Below, one piece after another: positions 52,012 through 59,809 of a DNA stretch of 64,000 nucleotides. Below the pieces are notes generated by a model. It saw only the letters and a program-made list of their open reading frames with translations. It was not told the origin of the DNA and made no database searches. Location of the stretch: assembly GCA_963834445.1 (NCBI GenBank), contig CAWIBU010000003.1, forward strand, positions 310,001-374,000, in the 5' to 3' direction. Each line of letters starts with the position of its first letter. The stretch's first letter is position 1. Origin of the DNA: PALSA-350 sp963834445 (GTDB taxonomy: Bacteria; Acidobacteriota; Terriglobia; Terriglobales; Acidobacteriaceae). The position numbers were made by a program, and so were the translations under genes.

Positions 52012-52946
52012 TGCTCCCAAAAGCGTTCACTCAAATACTTGTCCGCCGAGTCACACAAAATGGTGACGATCACCGCGTCTTTGCCCGCCGCCGCCTGCTC
52101 CTCGCCAATCTTGAGCGAGGCCGCTACCGCCGCCGCCGCGGAAACACCCACCAACAACCCTTCCATCCGCCCGAGATGCTTTGCCATCTCATAGGCCCCC
52201 TCCGTCGATTGCTCCACGTGACGGTCTGCCAGTTGGGCATCGTAGATAGGCGGCACAATCGCGGTCGCCATGTACTTCAAGCCTTCCAGTCCATGGAACG
52301 GAGAATCGGGCTGCATGGCTATACATTCGATGCCGGGATTCAGCTCTTTCAACCGGCGAGTGGTACCCATGAAGGTGCCGCTGGTGCCCAACCCGCACAG
52401 GAAGTGTGTGATCCTTCCCTCCGTCTGCCGCCAAATCTCGTTCGCCGTACTATGATAATGCGCTTTCCAGTTGGCTTCATTGCCGTACTGGTCAGCGTAG
52501 TAGTACCGAGCCTTGTCTTGCGCCAACTCGCGCGCTTTCATGATCGCACCGTCGGAGCCATCGGCCGGATCCGTCCAGACGATGTTCGCCCCATAGGCGG
52601 CCAGAATTCTCTTCCTCTCGGGAGAGACATTCGACGGCATGCACAGCGTTACCGGGAACCCCTTGGCCGCACCCAGCATGGCGTAGGCGATGCCGGTGTT
52701 ACCGCTGGTTGCGTCCAGCAAATGCCTGCCTTCGAGTAATCCCTTCCCCTCGGCTGCCGCCACTATCCAGGAGGCCGCGCGATCTTTAACCGAGCCGCCC
52801 GGGTTGGCCCATTCCGCCTTGCCCAATAACGCTACTCCTGGCAGATGCGCCGTGAGACGCTCGAGCCGCAGGAGCGGCGTGTTGCCAATCCGTTCCAGGA
52901 TGCTACTGCCCAGAACCTGCGGCGTCGACCTCACTTCGGTTTGCAC
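52008..52946 (-). CDS. cysM: PLP-dependent cysteine synthase (CysM/CysK family)
   Basis: A 312-residue beta-replacement enzyme. PLP binds Lys54 in NPGGSVKDRAA, with the substrate loop TSGNTGIAYAM and the phosphate-binding GLGTSGTFMG. The length and the C-terminal CDSADKYLSERFW fit the CysM branch. Because it is operonic with a CysO carrier, JAMM peptidase and MoeZ, it is expected to accept carrier thiocarboxylate as sulfur donor and O-phosphoserine or O-acetylserine as acceptor (inference from the mycobacterial system). It overlaps the peptidase gene by ATGA and is first in the operon. Confidence 0.93.
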   Translation of the reverse strand: MQTEVRSTPQVLGSSILERIGNTPLLRLERLTAHLPGVALLGKAEWANPGGSVKDRAASWIVAAAEGKGLLEGRHLLDATSGNTGIAYAMLGAAKGFPVTLCMPSNVSPERKRILAAYGANIVWTDPADGSDGAIMKARELAQDKARYYYADQYGNEANWKAHYHSTANEIWRQTEGRITHFLCGLGTSGTFMGTTRRLKELNPGIECIAMQPDSPFHGLEGLKYMATAIVPPIYDAQLADRHVEQSTEGAYEMAKHLGRMEGLLVGVSAAAAVAASLKIGEEQAAAGKDAVIVTILCDSADKYLSERFWEQ

Positions 52947-53074
52947 TTCGGTGCCCTGCTCCCGGTTAAAGTCCCTGATTTACGCTCGTTGCAGCATTGA
53001 GCGCGGTGTGCGACAGTTATCCTTAGTGTAGCGTCCCCTGGAAAAACGGGGCAATCCACTGTCAGTCGTAAACT

Positions 53075-53554
53075 ATGCGCACAAAAGTACACTTCCGCAG
53101 CTTTGACGAAATCACGAACACTCTGCGCACATTAGGTTTTGATGTCCAGGGGGTGCCCGGGGTCGCAAATCAGATATTCGCCCGCAAATATGGCGCCGGG
53201 GCGATTCTGGCACACGATAGGGATTCCCAGGACAAGAAGTCGCAGCAAATTGCCGTGCGCTGGCGAGAGCGCCCCGGGTTCGTGCTGGGCGGCGAAGTCG
53301 CCACGCTGCTGGATCGCGGATACCAGAAGTTCTGGAAATCCTCCAAACTGGAGGTCCCGGCCACGGCCGACTCGCTCAAGGCCGTGCACCGCTTTGCTGA
53401 GGAGTTGCGCGAAGTGATCGGCGAGCCCAGCCTGTATAACGAGTCGCTGGGGACAACCAGCGACAGCTATCTTTACGACCGGGTCAAAGGCAGAGATTTG
53501 CCGCTGAGTGAGCGCCCCGTTCCCGCCTGGCAGTTGCCTCCCAAGACCAGCTAA
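53075..53554 (+). CDS. Conserved hypothetical protein
   Basis: A 159-residue soluble protein of unknown function, with no signal peptide, membrane helix or motif I recognise. It is basic in the first half and opens MRTKVHFRSFDEITNTLRTLG, with a central LGGEVATLLDRGYQKFWKSS and a helical stretch ADSLKAVHRFAEELREVIG. The tail is Pro-rich. It has good coding character and is divergent from cysM with a 128-bp shared upstream region. A dispersed inverted repeat follows it. Confidence 0.7.
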   Translation: MRTKVHFRSFDEITNTLRTLGFDVQGVPGVANQIFARKYGAGAILAHDRDSQDKKSQQIAVRWRERPGFVLGGEVATLLDRGYQKFWKSSKLEVPATADSLKAVHRFAEELREVIGEPSLYNESLGTTSDSYLYDRVKGRDLPLSERPVPAWQLPPKTS

Positions 53555-53595
53555 GAGCAGCGGTTGGGGCTTACGAGGGTGTGCGAGAACGGGAA

Positions 53596-53745
53596 GAGGA
53601 AACCGCAGATCTCTCCGCTACGCTGCGGTCGAGATGACAAAGTTGAGGTTATTTATCGGCCCCTTTTCCATGGAAAATCAGCTCTAATACCGCAACGACC
53701 TTGTCATCTCGACCGCAGCGCAGTGGAGAGATCTGCGGTTTCCTC
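53596..53745. repeat. Inverted repeat, dispersed GTCATCTCGACCGC family
   Basis: Two 45-bp arms, 53596-53640 and 53701-53745, match with two mismatches and share AACCGCAGATCTCTCC and TGCGGTCGAGATGACAA; the spacer is 60 bp. It is a diverged relative of the repeats at 25.9 kb and 3.9-5.0 kb. It lies between convergent genes and can form a strong RNA hairpin, so it could also act as a terminator. Confidence 0.9.
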
Positions 53746-53793
53746 CTTCACCTCAAGCAAATGGGTCGTCAAGGCCGCGGCTGAGGACAGAGT

Positions 53794-54636
53794 TTATTTC
53801 TTAGCTCGGTGTCTTTGCAGCTCGCGGTAGACTTCGCTTTTTGAGGTGCCTCGCTCGCGGGCGATGCGCTTCAGCGCTTCTTTCTCGTCCATACCTTCCG
53901 ACAACAGTTGGTCCACCTGTTGCAGAATGGTTCCGGCCAGATTAGCCGCGGGGGCGGGAGGTCTGGCTTCGATCAGCAGGACGATCTCTCCGCGAACTCG
54001 CTCGCGTGACGCTAATTCCGCGCGAACCCCCGCGGCGGTGCCTCGCAAAAATTCTTCATGCAATTTGGTGAGCTCGCGGCCCACCACCACCCCTACCGAC
54101 TCACCCCACACCGCTGCCACATCGGCCAGCGTCTCCAGAATGCGATGGGGCGCTTCGTAAACGATCAACGTCATGGTCGAAGCCTGCTGCGCCAACGCTT
54201 CCAGCTCGGTGCGCCGGGAACCCGGCTTTTGCGCCAGGAAGCCCACATAAAGGAAGCGCTCCGTGTTCAGCCCGGAGGCGACCAGCGCGGTCAGCGCAGC
54301 GTTGGCTCCGGGAATGGGGATAACGGGCACATCCGCGGCGATGGCTGCCTGCACCAGTTCACGGCCCGGATCCGAGAACGTCGGCATGCCGGCATCGGTG
54401 ACCAGGGCTACCTGGCCCCCAGCCTGCAACATGGCCAGCAGCTCGGTGGTGCGAGACTGCTCGTTATGCTCGTGGTAGCTGATCGTCGGGGTCGTGATAC
54501 CGAAGTGATTCAACAGCTTTTGCGTCTGCCGGGTATCCTCGCAGGCAATGCGATCCACTTCCTTCAGCACCCGCAGCGCGCGCAGGGTGATGTCCTCAAG
54601 ATTGCCGATGGGGGTTGCTACCAGGTAGAGGGGCAA
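53794..54636 (-). CDS. rsmI: 16S rRNA (cytidine-1402-2'-O)-methyltransferase RsmI
   Basis: A 280-residue SAM-dependent methyltransferase of the tetrapyrrole-methylase fold that modifies C1402 in the ribosomal P site. It begins LYLVATPIGNLEDITLRAL, followed by ACEDTRQTQKLLNHF, the SAM loop LVTDAGMPTFSDPG and PGANAALTALVASGL; GFLAQKPGSRRTELE and the C-terminal KEALKRIARERGTSKSEVYREL helix complete it. It is full length. The site-2-protease-like gene ends three bases upstream of its ATG, so the two are co-transcribed. Confidence 0.96.
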   Translation of the reverse strand: MPLYLVATPIGNLEDITLRALRVLKEVDRIACEDTRQTQKLLNHFGITTPTISYHEHNEQSRTTELLAMLQAGGQVALVTDAGMPTFSDPGRELVQAAIAADVPVIPIPGANAALTALVASGLNTERFLYVGFLAQKPGSRRTELEALAQQASTMTLIVYEAPHRILETLADVAAVWGESVGVVVGRELTKLHEEFLRGTAAGVRAELASRERVRGEIVLLIEARPPAPAANLAGTILQQVDQLLSEGMDEKEALKRIARERGTSKSEVYRELQRHRAKK

Positions 54637-54639
54637 CGA

Positions 54640-55749
54640 CTATTCCTGGCTCTGGCGACGCAGTTTTCGACTCTCTGCCAGCAGGCTCATGGAGTGCATC
54701 AGGTTTTGCAGGGTCACGATGCCGACGATGCGTTCGCCTTCGGTCACCGGCACCAGCGAGAGTCCACGGCCGGCAAAGCGGCTGATGGTGGTCCCCAGGG
54801 AGTCTTCCGGCTGAGCAACGTGAAAGCTGCGCGACATCACTGCTTGTACGTAGCCATTGCCTTCGCTGCGCAACGCAGAGAGGATGCTCTGCCGCGAGAT
54901 GATGCCCACCAGGCTGTCGCCGCGCACCACCGGAAAATCATCCTGCAGGCTATGGATCGACTTGTGCAGCGCATCTTCGAGCGTGTCCGAGGGCGCCAGC
55001 ATGGAGAACTCGGTCAACATGATGTCCTGCATATTGACGGTATCGACCACGCTTTGGAAGAGGACGCCCTGATCTTCCAGTTGCGCGCCAATCAGGATGA
55101 AGAAGCCCGCCATCAGTAGCCACGCATTCATCAGCACCAGGCCGGCAATGATCGCGGACATGGCCAACACCTGTCCCAGACCAGTCGCTACCCGCGAACC
55201 CTGGGCACGGCCCTGGGCGCGGGCGACGCTCCCCCGCACGACGCGGCCGCCGTCCAGCGGATAGGCCGGCAGCAGATTCAGCACGCCGAGAAATACGTTG
55301 AACCAAACAATGCTGCGAATCAGGTGGGCAGGCGTGATCCAGGGGCGCTCCAGCAGGTTCAGCGTGGGCGACATGCCGAGTATCAACATACCCACCACCA
55401 GGGCAAAGCTCAAATTCGCCAAAGGACCAGCCAGGGCCATGCGCCATTGCACTTTGGGCGTGCCGGCCATCTCTGCGCTTTCCGTATTGGCATAGGCCAC
55501 CAGGCCGCCGATCGGGAGAAGCAGAATATTTCTCAGCTGCAACCCGTGATAGGCAGCCACGAGCATACGCGCCACCTCGCGCACCGCCACCGCCCCTAAG
55601 ACCACCAGCCATAGGCCGGTGCCGCGAAACATCGAGAGGTGGATGCTCTCGGTGTAAGCCATGCAGATGCCGAGCAGCAGGATAAAAAAGGTGTGAATGC
55701 GCAGTTCCACACCCATCCACCGCCCTAAGGGAAACGACCATCCGCGCAT
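54640..55749 (-). CDS. Site-2-protease-like membrane protein with CBS pair, zinc site lost
   Basis: A 369-residue protein with the layout of M50B intramembrane metalloproteases: six or so transmembrane helices (1-215), then two CBS domains (about 235-290 and 300-360) that bind adenine nucleotides in relatives. The zinc motif HExxH is REVAR at residues 57-61; both histidines are Arg, each explained by one A-to-G change. The third ligand region is kept (NLLPAYPLDGGRV, Asp166), as is LAGPLANL. It should therefore lack protease activity while keeping the fold, like other pseudoproteases. It lies upstream of rsmI and its start region is divergent from rsmD. Confidence 0.88.
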   Translation of the reverse strand: MRGWSFPLGRWMGVELRIHTFFILLLGICMAYTESIHLSMFRGTGLWLVVLGAVAVREVARMLVAAYHGLQLRNILLLPIGGLVAYANTESAEMAGTPKVQWRMALAGPLANLSFALVVGMLILGMSPTLNLLERPWITPAHLIRSIVWFNVFLGVLNLLPAYPLDGGRVVRGSVARAQGRAQGSRVATGLGQVLAMSAIIAGLVLMNAWLLMAGFFILIGAQLEDQGVLFQSVVDTVNMQDIMLTEFSMLAPSDTLEDALHKSIHSLQDDFPVVRGDSLVGIISRQSILSALRSEGNGYVQAVMSRSFHVAQPEDSLGTTISRFAGRGLSLVPVTEGERIVGIVTLQNLMHSMSLLAESRKLRRQSQE

Positions 55750-55864
55750 TGCATCCGTCCTTGCTTATCTCTGCTTCGCTGCTGCTTGCATTGTAGAGCT
55801 TTCCCTCTGCAGGCGAGGTTGTGGTTTCATTCCTCGGCAAAGGATTCATTTACCATCAAACCCC

Positions 55865-56416
55865 ATGCGGGTGATTGCCGGCATTTACCGTTCGCGTCGC
55901 CTGGGCGCTCCCCGCGGTCTCGCCACGCGGCCTACCAGCGATCGCCTGCGCGAAACTCTCTTCAATGTGCTGGGTGCACGCGTTCAGGATGCAGTGTTTG
56001 CCGATCTCTACGCGGGCTCGGGAGCCGTGGGCATTGAGGCCATCAGCCGTGGCGCGCGGATGGTGTACTTTGCCGACCAGGCTCCGCCGGCGGTGGCCGC
56101 CATCCGCGAAAATCTGGCCGCACTGCAAATTAACGCCGGGTTCAGGATTGAGACTGGTCCCGTCGCGGCGGTGCTGCGTCGTCTGCATGATCCCTGCTCC
56201 ATTGTCTTCATGGACCCGCCTTACGCCGCGCAGGACGATTACGCCCGGACCCTGGCCAACCTTGGCGAGCGGGCGGAGTCGGTGCTCACCCCGGATGGCA
56301 TCGTGGTCGTGGAACACAGCAGCAAGATGCAGCTCACGGAAGCATATGGTCCGCTCGAGCGCTATCGGGCGCTCACCCAGGGCGATGCTGGTCTGAGTTT
56401 CTATCGGCGCGCATAA
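55865..56416 (+). CDS. rsmD: 16S rRNA (guanine-966-N2)-methyltransferase RsmD
   Basis: A 183-residue methyltransferase modifying G966 of 16S rRNA. It shows MRVIAGIYRSRRL, RPTSDRLRETLFNVLG, the SAM motif DLYAGSGAVGIEAISRGA and the catalytic DPPY (FMDPPYAAQDDY). ATG 55865 is chosen by homology; an open frame reaching back into the opposite gene is not coding. The last 44 bp overlap the end of the convergent hypothetical gene. Confidence 0.95.
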   Translation: MRVIAGIYRSRRLGAPRGLATRPTSDRLRETLFNVLGARVQDAVFADLYAGSGAVGIEAISRGARMVYFADQAPPAVAAIRENLAALQINAGFRIETGPVAAVLRRLHDPCSIVFMDPPYAAQDDYARTLANLGERAESVLTPDGIVVVEHSSKMQLTEAYGPLERYRALTQGDAGLSFYRRA

Positions 56417-57050
56417 AGGCTCCACCGCGGTGCTCGCCGCTCCGCAGGTCAACCTCGAATTCCAGTTCCTGATCGCTTTGCATGTCCCAGCCCAGACCGA
56501 AGAGCGTATGGCCGCGAACGCCGGTGATGCGCACGCCGTCCCAGCTCAGGCGCCCGGTTTGCCAGGCCTTCCCTTCCCCACCCCAGGCGAGCAGCGAGTG
56601 AAAGCCGGCGAAGAGGAGTAGCTGCTGTTCCGGCAGCGCTCGAATTTCGGTGACTGGCCGGTACTCGACCTGCTCCCATTGCTTGGGGTTGCGGGTATCG
56701 ATCAGGTAGACGTAGCCTCCCGCGGCGACACAGATCCACGCAGGGTTCGGACAGGTCCAAACGCCGGTTGGCACTCCGGGACCAGCGAAGCCCAGCGCGC
56801 ACGTGGCCAGAAATGGGGTGACTCCATCGGCCGGGTGCACCAGAACCTCAAGGGCGCCGCGCTCGACCTCTTCCACCTGTGCTGGGTACACGAAGTTACG
56901 GCTGGGCAGGATCAATGGCCGGGTAGCGAGTACTTCCGCTTGCCAGTCGTGGGCAAAATGCAACGGATGCTGTTTCGCCCCATCGTTTTCGGATTTCCTG
57001 TAAGCAGCTTCATCCGGCATGAGCGTGGCAGCTTTCTGAGAAACGAACAC
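56373..57050 (-). CDS. Conserved hypothetical protein
   Basis: A protein of about 225 residues without signal peptide or recognised domain. The middle and C-terminal parts are beta-rich with repeated Trp-Gly turns (GGYVYLIDTRNPKQWEQVEYR, LLLFAGFHSLLAWGGEGKAWQT, GHTLFGLGWDMQSDQELEFEVDL), suggesting a partial propeller or a sandwich fold. The start is GTG 57050, with a weak GGA upstream; ATG 57020 is possible. It overlaps the convergent rsmD by 44 bp. A strong hairpin repeat separates it from gltX upstream. Confidence 0.7.
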   Translation of the reverse strand: MFVSQKAATLMPDEAAYRKSENDGAKQHPLHFAHDWQAEVLATRPLILPSRNFVYPAQVEEVERGALEVLVHPADGVTPFLATCALGFAGPGVPTGVWTCPNPAWICVAAGGYVYLIDTRNPKQWEQVEYRPVTEIRALPEQQLLLFAGFHSLLAWGGEGKAWQTGRLSWDGVRITGVRGHTLFGLGWDMQSDQELEFEVDLRSGEHRGGAFMRADRNSDQHRPG

Positions 57051-57068
57051 TGATCCAGCAACAACTCC

Positions 57069-57170
57069 GGCAACAAGTAGGTGGCCGAGGTCTCGCTTTC
57101 GAGACCTGGGATTTCTCCCTCACGCGCCCCCAGGTCTCAAAAGCGAGACCTGGGACACCCACTTGTTGGA
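57069..57170. repeat. Inverted repeat between gltX and a hypothetical gene
   Basis: Arms of about 40 bp (57069-57111 and 57129-57170) carry CAACAAGTAGGTG and GAGACCTGGG facing their complements. Each arm is itself partly palindromic (AGGTCTCGCTTTCGAGACCT), so several alternative hairpins can form. It starts 16 bp beyond the gltX stop and probably limits read-through into the next gene. Confidence 0.88.
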
Positions 57171-57185
57171 CTACTGATCGTTGCG

Positions 57186-58679
57186 TCAATTGCGTTGGGA
57201 ATCGAACGCTTCGACTCGCTCTTTTACGCTCAGCACATGGGTCGGCAACGCTAACTGGCTGCCCTCCTCGACCAAGGGAATTAGTTTGTCGAACTCCGGG
57301 CCCGAATGAGCGCCGGTCAGCAGGATGCGAACCGGGTGAAACAGGTCTTTGCCCTTAACCCCCGTGTCGGTCTTTACCTCGTTCATTAATTCCTTGAAAC
57401 GTGGCGCCGTCAAAGGTCCCGCCTCGGCGTTGACCTTCGCGGCAAAAACCTCGGCCACTCGCTGAGCGGTGTCTGAGGCGAGCATGGCCGCATCTTCCTG
57501 CGTGGGCAAAGCCGGAGCCCACACGGCTGCTGATTGATCAGGCAGCTGTTGTAGCTGGTCCACTGCGGGCACGAACAGGTCGAGCACCCGCTCGAACCAA
57601 TCTTCGATCGCGGGATCGCCGTGAGCTGGCAGCCATTGCCGGCTTTCAAAATAGGACCACGAGAGCTTCCTGAGTTCCGCCAACGGTGTTTCCTTGATGG
57701 CGTGCCGGTTCAGCCAGTGCAGCTTGTCCCAATCGAAGACGGCAGGGGAGGGGGTAACCCGCTCCAGCTTGAATTCCTTAACCAGCTCATCCCGGGTGAA
57801 GATCTCGCGCGTTCCGCCTTCCGCGCCCCAGCCCAACAGAGCGAGGTAATTGGCCAGCGCCTGGGGCAGAATGCCCATCTCGCGGAAACTAGCGACAGAG
57901 GTTGCCCCATGCCGCTTCGAGAGCCGCTCCCGATCGCTGCCCAGGATGGTCGAGAGGTGTGCGAATTGCGGCAGAGCCCAGCCGAAGGCCTGATAAATAG
58001 CAACTTGCCGTGGTGTGTTCGAGATGTGGTCGTCACCCCGGATCACGTGCGTGATCTTCATGAGCGCATCGTCGATGGTGACCACGTAGTTGTAAACCGG
58101 TATGCCGGACGAGCGCACCAGGATGAAGTCGCTGACCTGATCGCTGGCAAACTCGACGTCACCGCGCACAATGTCGTGGAAGCGCAGCGGCGCGTCCGGG
58201 ACCACCAGCCGCACCGCGTACGTCTCACCCCCTGCGACTCGGGTCGCTACCTCGCTGGGCGACAGGGTTCTGCATTTGCCGGAGTACGTTTGGGTGCGAT
58301 GTTCCCTGATGGCTTGCTGGCGCTCCTCCTCCAACTCCTCCGCAGTGCAGAAACAGCGGTAGGCTTTCGCGTGCTGCAGCAATTGCTCGGTGTGTTGCTG
58401 ATAAATTTCCAGTCGCTCGCTCTGCCGGTAGGGCGCATAGGGGCCACCGATTTGCGGGCCTTCGGTCCAGTCCAGCCCCAGCCAGCGCAGGTCTTCGATG
58501 AGCTGCGTTTCGAAACGGGCCTCGCTGCGCTCCACATCGGTGTCTTCGACGCGCAGGATAAATTCACCGCCAGTGTGGCGAGCAAAGAGCCAGTTGTAGA
58601 GCGCGGTCCGGGCATTGCCGACGTGCAACATCCCGGTGGGCGAGGGGGCGAAGCGCACCCTTGGGTTGAGATTCGACAT
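57186..58679 (-). CDS. gltX: Glutamyl-tRNA synthetase
   Basis: A 497-residue class I aminoacyl-tRNA synthetase that charges tRNA-Glu. It has the HIGH-type motif in APSPTGMLHVGNART, FILRVEDTDVERS, the glutamate-binding region IPVYNYVVTIDDALMKITHVIRGDDH, and the KMSKS equivalent RLSKRHGATS. The anticodon-binding helical domains make up the C-terminal third. ATG 58679 (MSNLNPRVRF) is chosen; upstream sequence adds only unrelated residues. The thiL stop is 17 bp upstream, so the two genes are probably co-transcribed. Confidence 0.97.
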   Translation of the reverse strand: MSNLNPRVRFAPSPTGMLHVGNARTALYNWLFARHTGGEFILRVEDTDVERSEARFETQLIEDLRWLGLDWTEGPQIGGPYAPYRQSERLEIYQQHTEQLLQHAKAYRCFCTAEELEEERQQAIREHRTQTYSGKCRTLSPSEVATRVAGGETYAVRLVVPDAPLRFHDIVRGDVEFASDQVSDFILVRSSGIPVYNYVVTIDDALMKITHVIRGDDHISNTPRQVAIYQAFGWALPQFAHLSTILGSDRERLSKRHGATSVASFREMGILPQALANYLALLGWGAEGGTREIFTRDELVKEFKLERVTPSPAVFDWDKLHWLNRHAIKETPLAELRKLSWSYFESRQWLPAHGDPAIEDWFERVLDLFVPAVDQLQQLPDQSAAVWAPALPTQEDAAMLASDTAQRVAEVFAAKVNAEAGPLTAPRFKELMNEVKTDTGVKGKDLFHPVRILLTGAHSGPEFDKLIPLVEEGSQLALPTHVLSVKERVEAFDSQRN

Positions 58680-58696
58680 GGTCTGCTCTGATGCTA

Positions 58697-59665
58697 TCAA
58701 GATCGGAAGTGCTCCCACCCGGCTGCTTCCAGCGGCGTGCGCTTGCGCTTTTCAAGCAGCGTGACCTGCGGCCCTTTTCCCCGCCTCTTCATCGTCCCAA
58801 TGGCGTGGATGAGAACCCCGCCCAATTGGCTGGGCATCGCAGTTTTGCGCGGGGCCGTGAACAGCAGCTCGTAGTCTTCTCCGCCGTGGAGCGCCTGTTG
58901 CAAGCTGGCGCTGGCATCGATGGGCAGAGCTTCGGCCTCGATCTCTGCCGCCAGATTGCTCTCGTCGCAAAGGTGGCCCAGGTCGGTGGAGAGACCGTCG
59001 CTCAGGTCGATGGCTGCAGTTGCCAGGCGAAGCAGCTTGCGGCCGGCGGTCACCCTGGGCTCAGGATATAAATGCGGGTGCCAGGGGCCGGCTTCGGCAA
59101 TCCTGCGGTACGCGGCGGGGCGGCGCTGCAGCATTGCCAGCTCAGCCGCCGAGCCCCCCAAAGCTCCGGTAACGTAGATCACGTCCCCAGCCTGCGCACC
59201 CGAGCGTAAAAGTGCTTTGCCCCTGGGCACGCTTCCCAGCAGAACGATATCGGCGACCACCTGTTGCGCACGAGCCATATCGCCACCAGCCAGTGGGACC
59301 CGGTGACGCTCCGCCAACGCCATCAGGCCGTCGAGAAAGCCTTCCATCCACAGACCGGTGAGTGCGGCCGGCAGGGCGAGCGAAAGAAAAATGGCTTCCG
59401 GGCGCGCTCCCATTGCTGCGAGATCACTCAGGCCCCGGGCCAGACAGCGATGACCTACACTTTGGGGCGGATGCCAGTCGCGGCGGAAATGAACGTCTTC
59501 GAGCGAGAGGTCCGTGGTCACCACTATCTCTTCGCCGCGCCTGGGCCGAAGAATGGCGCAATCGTCGCCCATTCCTCGGCTGAGAATGCGCGAAGCTGGT
59601 AGGAGACTATCGGCTCTCTTGCGAATGGATGCGATCAGTTCGCGCTCGCCCGGTGCGTTCGCCAT
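58697..59665 (-). CDS. thiL: Thiamine-monophosphate kinase
   Basis: A 322-residue kinase making thiamine pyrophosphate from thiamine monophosphate with ATP. It has the PurM/ThiL fold: GMGDDCAIL (metal/ATP), TTDLSLEDVHFRRDWHPP, GLSDLAAMGARP, PLAGGDMARA, DLSDGLSTDLGHL and GGEDYELLFTAP. ATG 59665 is chosen; the long open frame upstream is not coding. No other thiamine gene is in the window and no TPP riboswitch is seen upstream. Confidence 0.96.
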   Translation of the reverse strand: MANAPGERELIASIRKRADSLLPASRILSRGMGDDCAILRPRRGEEIVVTTDLSLEDVHFRRDWHPPQSVGHRCLARGLSDLAAMGARPEAIFLSLALPAALTGLWMEGFLDGLMALAERHRVPLAGGDMARAQQVVADIVLLGSVPRGKALLRSGAQAGDVIYVTGALGGSAAELAMLQRRPAAYRRIAEAGPWHPHLYPEPRVTAGRKLLRLATAAIDLSDGLSTDLGHLCDESNLAAEIEAEALPIDASASLQQALHGGEDYELLFTAPRKTAMPSQLGGVLIHAIGTMKRRGKGPQVTLLEKRKRTPLEAAGWEHFRS

Positions 59666-59809
59666 TCCGCCAGCATAGCGAGTTTTCCCTTGGGAAGGTG
59701 CCCAGCGGGTGATTCCGTATCCCACTTTTCGGGTTTGACCCAATAGATTCACTCTGTTAGGGTCAGTATTCGGCCTTGATACACAATCATTACTGCGCAT
59801 CCAAGCAGT

